From contig NZ_FNIV01000001.1 in NCBI RefSeq assembly GCF_900104135.1, forward strand, positions 186,001 through 250,000: DNA of 64,000 nucleotides, in the 5' to 3' direction. This DNA comes from Halomonas shengliensis (GTDB lineage: Bacteria; Pseudomonadota; Gammaproteobacteria; Pseudomonadales; Halomonadaceae). Numbering within the stretch: position 1 is the stretch's first letter; every line of letters starts with the position of its first letter. A program made the translations under genes and the position numbers. The notes under the pieces were generated by a model, which was not told where the DNA came from, did no database searches, and saw nothing but the letters and a program-made list of their open reading frames with translations. Positions 60,357-64,000 of this stretch are shown here, one piece after another.

Positions 60357-61304
60357 TCAGTAGCCGGCGTCCGGGTCGACGGTGTCCTGCGCCTCGCCCG
60401 CCTCGAAGGCGCGCAGCGCCTCGGCCACCTGGTCCAGTGCCGCGCCGAGGGGCGTGGGTCCCGCCATGTGCGGGGTGACCCACACCCGTGGATGGACCCA
60501 CAGCGGGCTCGCGGCGGGCAGTGGCTCCTCGGGGAAGGCATCGAGCAGCGCCCCGCGCAGCCGGCCCTCGGCCTCGTCGTCGCCCTCCGCGGGGCCCAGC
60601 GCCGCCAGCAGGGCCGCCTCGTCGATCAGGCTGCCGCGCCCCGGGTTGATCAGGCTGGCACCCCGGGGCAGCCGGGCGAGGGCCTCGGCGTCGATGAGAT
60701 GCCGGGTGGCCGGGGTATCGGGCAGCAGCAGCACCAGGCTCTTGACCTGGCCGAGCAGTGCCGCGAGGCCGTCGTCGCCGTAATGGCAGGTGATCCCCTC
60801 GAGGGCCTTGGGCGAGCGGCTCCAGCCGTGCACCGGGAAGCCGTCGGCGGCGATCCTGGCCGCGACCTTGGTCCCGATGGCGCCGAGCCCCAGCACGCCC
60901 ACCGGCCAGTCGGCCTTGTCCACCGGCGCATGCTCGCGCCACACCCGGGCGTGCTGCTGGCGCCGGTAGCGGTCGAAGTCGCGCTGGAAGTGCAGCAGGC
61001 CATAGCGCACGTAGTCGGCGATCGGCTCCGCCATGCCGGCGTCGCGGAGCTTGACGATGGGCACGCCGGCGGGCAGGCCGGGGTTGTTGAGCAGGGCGTC
61101 CACCCCGGCGCCCAGGTTGACGATCCCCTTGAGGTCGGTGGGCTCACGCAGCAGCTGCTCCGGCGGCTTCCAAACGGCCAGGTAGTCGGCCTCGCGACGC
61201 TGCTCCACGGGCGCCGCCGAGGTGATCACCTCGGCCTCGGGAAGGCGTCGCGCCAGGGCCTCGCGCCATCCTTCGGCGTCGTCGATATGCACCAGCACCT
61301 TCAT
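60357..61304 (-). CDS. ghrA: Glyoxylate/hydroxypyruvate reductase A-like dehydrogenase
   Basis: The 315-residue D-2-hydroxyacid dehydrogenase has the Rossmann motif VGVLGLGAIGTKVAARIAAD, an arginine/serine next to it (GWSRSPKALEG) that suggests NADPH use, and catalytic residues in LINPGRGSLIDEAALLAAL and TPHMAGPTPLGAALDQVAEA, with GAGVDALLNNPGLPAGVPIV. This is the GhrA branch, which reduces glyoxylate to glycolate and hydroxypyruvate to glycerate. The start at 61304 has GAGGAGACGAC upstream. Glyoxylate from the ureide genes would be a substrate. Confidence 0.87.
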   Translation of the reverse strand: MKVLVHIDDAEGWREALARRLPEAEVITSAAPVEQRREADYLAVWKPPEQLLREPTDLKGIVNLGAGVDALLNNPGLPAGVPIVKLRDAGMAEPIADYVRYGLLHFQRDFDRYRRQQHARVWREHAPVDKADWPVGVLGLGAIGTKVAARIAADGFPVHGWSRSPKALEGITCHYGDDGLAALLGQVKSLVLLLPDTPATRHLIDAEALARLPRGASLINPGRGSLIDEAALLAALGPAEGDDEAEGRLRGALLDAFPEEPLPAASPLWVHPRVWVTPHMAGPTPLGAALDQVAEALRAFEAGEAQDTVDPDAGY

Positions 61305-61563
61305 GTCGTCTCCTCGTGTTGGCATGCCGCCATCATGGGCCTGACGGCGGGCGATGAACAAGTATGAGCAAGGGGCCATGAAATGCTTGACCGGCTACCG
61401 TGGGTTGGCAGTAACCTCCCCTACGGGGGTCCTCCCCCACTGCCCGGTGCGACTGATCGGCGCGTCACCCGTTCAGGCATCTCGTCAGTGACCGTGACCC
61501 TGGCCCGGCCTTCTCCTCATCGAGAGGGCCGATTTTCTAGATGTTGCTTTGGCGAGTGGCCCA
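61305..61563. other. Intergenic region between ghrA and doeA
   Basis: The 259 bases between divergent genes hold a small CCCC-TAC-GGGG hairpin at 61417-61428 and no open frame that I can support. Promoters for both directions should lie here; I see no TGTATACA, TGGT-N3-ACCA or TGGAA/TTCCA site. Confidence 0.4.
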
Positions 61564-62763
61564 ATGACCCAGGTAAACCTGCCCTTCACTCGTGAGGAGT
61601 ATGCCACCCGGCTGTGGAAGGTCCGCGCCGAGATGGCGAGTCGGGGCATCGACGTGCTGATCGTCAGCGATCCCTCCAACATGGCCTGGCTCACCGGCTA
61701 CGACGGCTGGTCGTTCTACGTGCACCAGTGCGTGCTGGTGGGGCTGGAGGGCGAGCCGGTGTGGTATGGCCGGCGCATGGACGCCAACGGGGCGCTGCGT
61801 ACCTGCTGGATCGATCCGGACAACATCACCTACTACCCCGACTACTACGTCCAGAACCCCGACATGCACCCCATGGAGTACCTGGCCCAGTCGATCATGC
61901 CGGACCGCGGCTGGCACCAGGGCGTGGTGGGCATGGAGATGGACAACTACTACTTCTCCGCCAAGGCCTACCAGAGCCTGCTGCGCGAGCTGCCCCATGC
62001 GCGCTTCATGGATGCCAACTCGCTGGTCAACTGGTGCCGGGCCATCAAGTCCCCCCAGGAGATCGCCTACATGCGGGTGGCGGCGAAGATCGTCGAGGGG
62101 ATGCACTCGCGCATCCTCGAGGTGATCGAGCCCGGGCTGCCCAAGAGCAAGCTGGTGTCGGAGATCTACCGGGTGGCCATCGAGGGTTGGCGCGACGAGC
62201 GTGGCCAGGTGTTCGGCGGCGACTACCCCGCCATCGTGCCCATGCTGCCCACCGGCAAGGACGCCGCCGCGCCCCACCTGACCTGGGACGACACCCCCTT
62301 CCGCAAGGGCGAGGGCACCTTCTTCGAGATCGCCGGGGTCTACAAGCGCTACCATGCGCCGATGTCGCGCACGGTGTTCCTGGGCAAGCCCCCCCAGGAG
62401 TTCGTGCGCGCCGAGTCGGCGCTGCTCGAGGGCATCGAGAACGGCCTGGCCGTGGCCAAGCCGGGCAACCGCACCGCGGACATCGCCATGGCGCTGGGCG
62501 CGGCCATGGACAAGTACGGCTTCGACCGCGGCGGCGCCCGCTGCGGCTACCCCATCGGCATCAGCTACCCGCCGGACTGGGGCGAGCGCACCATGAGCCT
62601 GCGTCCCTCCGACGAGACCATCCTGCAGCCGGGCATGACCTTCCACTTCATGCCGGGCCTGTGGGAAGAGGAGTGGGGCCTGGAGATCACCGAGAGCATC
62701 CTGATCACCGAGACCGGCTGCGAGACCCTGGCCGACTTCCCGCGCCAGCTCTTCGTGCGCTGA
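61564..62763 (+). CDS. doeA: Ectoine hydrolase
   Basis: The 399-residue enzyme of the M24 (creatinase/aminopeptidase P-like) fold opens ectoine to N-acetyl-L-2,4-diaminobutyrate. It begins MTQVNLPFTREEYATRLWKV and has an N-terminal creatinase domain (VLIVSDPSNMAWLTGYDGWS) and a C-terminal pita-bread domain (GEGTFFEIAGVYKRYHAPMS, GARCGYPIGISYPPDWGERT, TFHFMPGLWEEEWGLEITES). Metal-binding residues of M24 peptidases are partly replaced, as in DoeA. Length equals Halomonas elongata DoeA (399). The start at 61564 is preferred over an in-frame TTG at 61549. It is 201 bases before doeB, an unusual gap filled by the third repeat copy. Confidence 0.95.
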   Translation: MTQVNLPFTREEYATRLWKVRAEMASRGIDVLIVSDPSNMAWLTGYDGWSFYVHQCVLVGLEGEPVWYGRRMDANGALRTCWIDPDNITYYPDYYVQNPDMHPMEYLAQSIMPDRGWHQGVVGMEMDNYYFSAKAYQSLLRELPHARFMDANSLVNWCRAIKSPQEIAYMRVAAKIVEGMHSRILEVIEPGLPKSKLVSEIYRVAIEGWRDERGQVFGGDYPAIVPMLPTGKDAAAPHLTWDDTPFRKGEGTFFEIAGVYKRYHAPMSRTVFLGKPPQEFVRAESALLEGIENGLAVAKPGNRTADIAMALGAAMDKYGFDRGGARCGYPIGISYPPDWGERTMSLRPSDETILQPGMTFHFMPGLWEEEWGLEITESILITETGCETLADFPRQLFVR

Positions 62764-62796
62764 ACATACAGAATCCAAGATTGCTGCAATGAACAA

Positions 62797-62912
62797 CGAG
62801 GGGCGCTGGCGGCAGATCGTAGAGGGGGTCCTACGCCAGGGATGGCGTCGGTAGCGCCCAGGGACGGGTTCACAGCGCCCCCTCGAAGATCTGTCGCCAG
62901 ATCAGCCCCGAG
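62797..62912 (-). repeat. Structured intergenic repeat, copy 3 (inverted)
   Basis: This copy reads in the opposite direction to copies 1 and 2 and sits between doeA and doeB. Stem parts are CAGATC (62813-62818) with GATCTG (62888-62893), GAGGGGG (62822-62828) with CCCCCTC (62878-62884), and an inner hairpin ACGCCA-GGGA-TGGCGT (62833-62848). Arms are different in sequence from the other copies but pair equally well. Confidence 0.82.
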
Positions 62913-62964
62913 TGGCATCAAGGCCACCATGCCGACGCCCTATGAGAACAAGGAGTGGTACCCC

Positions 62965-63978
62965 ATGACCAAGCGTCCCAGCCCCATCAGCGCCACCGTC
63001 GACTTCGACGCCGATGGCGTCCAGCACGGCTTCCTCAAGCTGCCCATCTCGGTGGACGACTCCGCCTGGGGGGCGGTGATGATCCCGGTCACCGTGGTCA
63101 AGAACGGCGAGGGCCCCACCGCGCTGCTCACCGGCGGCAACCACGGCGACGAGTACGAGGGCATCACCTCGCTGCTCAAGCTGTCGAGCGAGCTCAGGGC
63201 CGAGGAGGTCAGCGGCCGGGTGATCATCGTGCCCTGCATGAACACCCCGGCGGTGATGGCCGGCAAGCGCACCTCCGGCCTCGACGGCGGCAACCTCAAC
63301 CGCAGCTTCCCGGGCGACCCCGACGGCAGCGTGACCGAGAGGATCGCCGACTACTTCACCCGGGTGATGGTGCCGATGTGCGACGTGGTGCTCGACCTGC
63401 ATTCCGGCGGGCGCACCCTGGACATCATCCCCTTCGGCGCCTCCCATGTGCTCGATGATCCCGAGCAGCAGCGCCAGGCCCTCGAGGGCGCCAAGGCCTT
63501 CGGTGCCCCCTACGCCATGATGATGTTCGAGCTCGACGCGGCGGCGCTGTTCGACACCGCGGTGGAGCGCCAGGGCAAGGTCTTCGTGGCCACCGAGCTC
63601 GGCGGCGGCGGCACCTCCACCCCCGAGAGCATGGCCATCACCGAACGCGGCGTGCGCAACTTCCTGATCCATTACGGCCTGCTCCAGGGCGAGGTGGCGA
63701 TGCCGGCCGAGCCCCAGGTCTACCTCGACATGCCCGACGCCAGCTGCTACGTGCAGAGCGAGCACTCCGGCGTGCTGGAGCTCTGCTTCGCGCTGGGCGA
63801 GCGGGTCGAGAAGGGCGAGGTGGTGGCCCGGGTCTACGACATGACCCGCAGCGGCACTCCCCCGGTGGCCTACCGCGCGGCGCGCAGCGGCGTGCTGGCG
63901 GCGCGGCGTCACCCGGCGCTGGTCAACATGGGCGACACCATCGCGGTGATCGCCGATATCGTCGACTCCCTGGGATGA
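62965..63978 (+). CDS. doeB: N-acetyl-L-2,4-diaminobutyrate deacetylase
   Basis: The 337-residue zinc-dependent deacylase of the succinylglutamate desuccinylase/aspartoacylase family removes acetyl from the DoeA product. Zinc ligands are in LLTGGNHGDEYEGITSLLKL (His-x2-Glu) and the histidine in VVLDLHSGGRTLDIIPFG; the catalytic glutamate is in VATELGGGGTSTPESMAI. The start at 62965 has AAGGAG 9 bases upstream; the ATG at 62929 lacks such a site. After the stop at 63978 the last bases (GCACGATGAAA) may begin the next doe gene, but only a codon or two is visible. Confidence 0.94.
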   Translation: MTKRPSPISATVDFDADGVQHGFLKLPISVDDSAWGAVMIPVTVVKNGEGPTALLTGGNHGDEYEGITSLLKLSSELRAEEVSGRVIIVPCMNTPAVMAGKRTSGLDGGNLNRSFPGDPDGSVTERIADYFTRVMVPMCDVVLDLHSGGRTLDIIPFGASHVLDDPEQQRQALEGAKAFGAPYAMMMFELDAAALFDTAVERQGKVFVATELGGGGTSTPESMAITERGVRNFLIHYGLLQGEVAMPAEPQVYLDMPDASCYVQSEHSGVLELCFALGERVEKGEVVARVYDMTRSGTPPVAYRAARSGVLAARRHPALVNMGDTIAVIADIVDSLG

Positions 63979-64000
63979 GGCGGCCGGCAGCACGATGAAA

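Overview
The window looks like chromosome from a halophilic, high-GC gammaproteobacterium of the Halomonas group. The evidence is ectoine-degradation genes (doeA, doeB), a cold/salt-type GH13 alpha-amylase like that of Halomonas and Pseudoalteromonas, a PHA phasin, several TRAP transporters and uniformly high third-position GC. That assignment is inference from gene content; there is no rRNA in the window.

Left end (1-6.5 kb): glycolate oxidase subunit glcD (cut by the window edge), its divergent GntR/FadR-type regulator glcC and a glycolate/lactate permease. Matching TGGT-N3-ACCA operators lie in front of both glcD/glcC and the permease. A glutathione-transferase-like gene, a phasin and a phosphoribosyltransferase follow.

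Ureide and glyoxylate block (6.5-24.1 kb): an outer-membrane channel, a urate/xanthine permease, uraD, uraH, the membrane-bound cytochrome-c urate oxidase puuD, a GntR regulator, puuE, allE and allA. These are followed by glyoxylate assimilation: gcl, hyi, glxR, glycerate kinase and pyruvate kinase, then a D-threonine-aldolase-like enzyme and a second GntR regulator. The genes carry urate to glyoxylate and on to pyruvate. One step is missing (allantoate amidohydrolase), and the xanthine-to-urate step is also absent. Seven TGTATACA-like palindromes sit in front of these units and I saw none elsewhere in the window. Adjacent modABC supplies molybdate, which xanthine dehydrogenase would need.

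Middle (27-48 kb): a DctPQM TRAP system, a macro-domain/nitrilase pair, a KamA-family radical SAM protein, a TAXI-type TRAP system with a UspA protein, a hybrid kinase with a SUOX-like neighbour, and a FIST/hybrid kinase/LuxR regulator group facing an aldehyde and an alcohol dehydrogenase.

Scar region (48.2-51.6 kb): a redoxin with an in-frame amber codon, a fragment of a sulP 3' end, a transferred-looking alpha-amylase, a TauE/SafE tail, an IS3-family transposase tail and a creA gene cut off by that IS. An intact sulP follows. This is the one clearly rearranged stretch.

Right end (53-64 kb): a Spy-like periplasmic protein with its two-component system, a LysO-type exporter, a DUF3108 protein, NAD salvage genes pncA and pncB, a glyoxylate/hydroxypyruvate reductase, and doeA-doeB.

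The least explained feature is a roughly 120-bp structured repeat present three times, twice among the ureide genes and once, inverted, between doeA and doeB. Base changes between copies preserve its stems.
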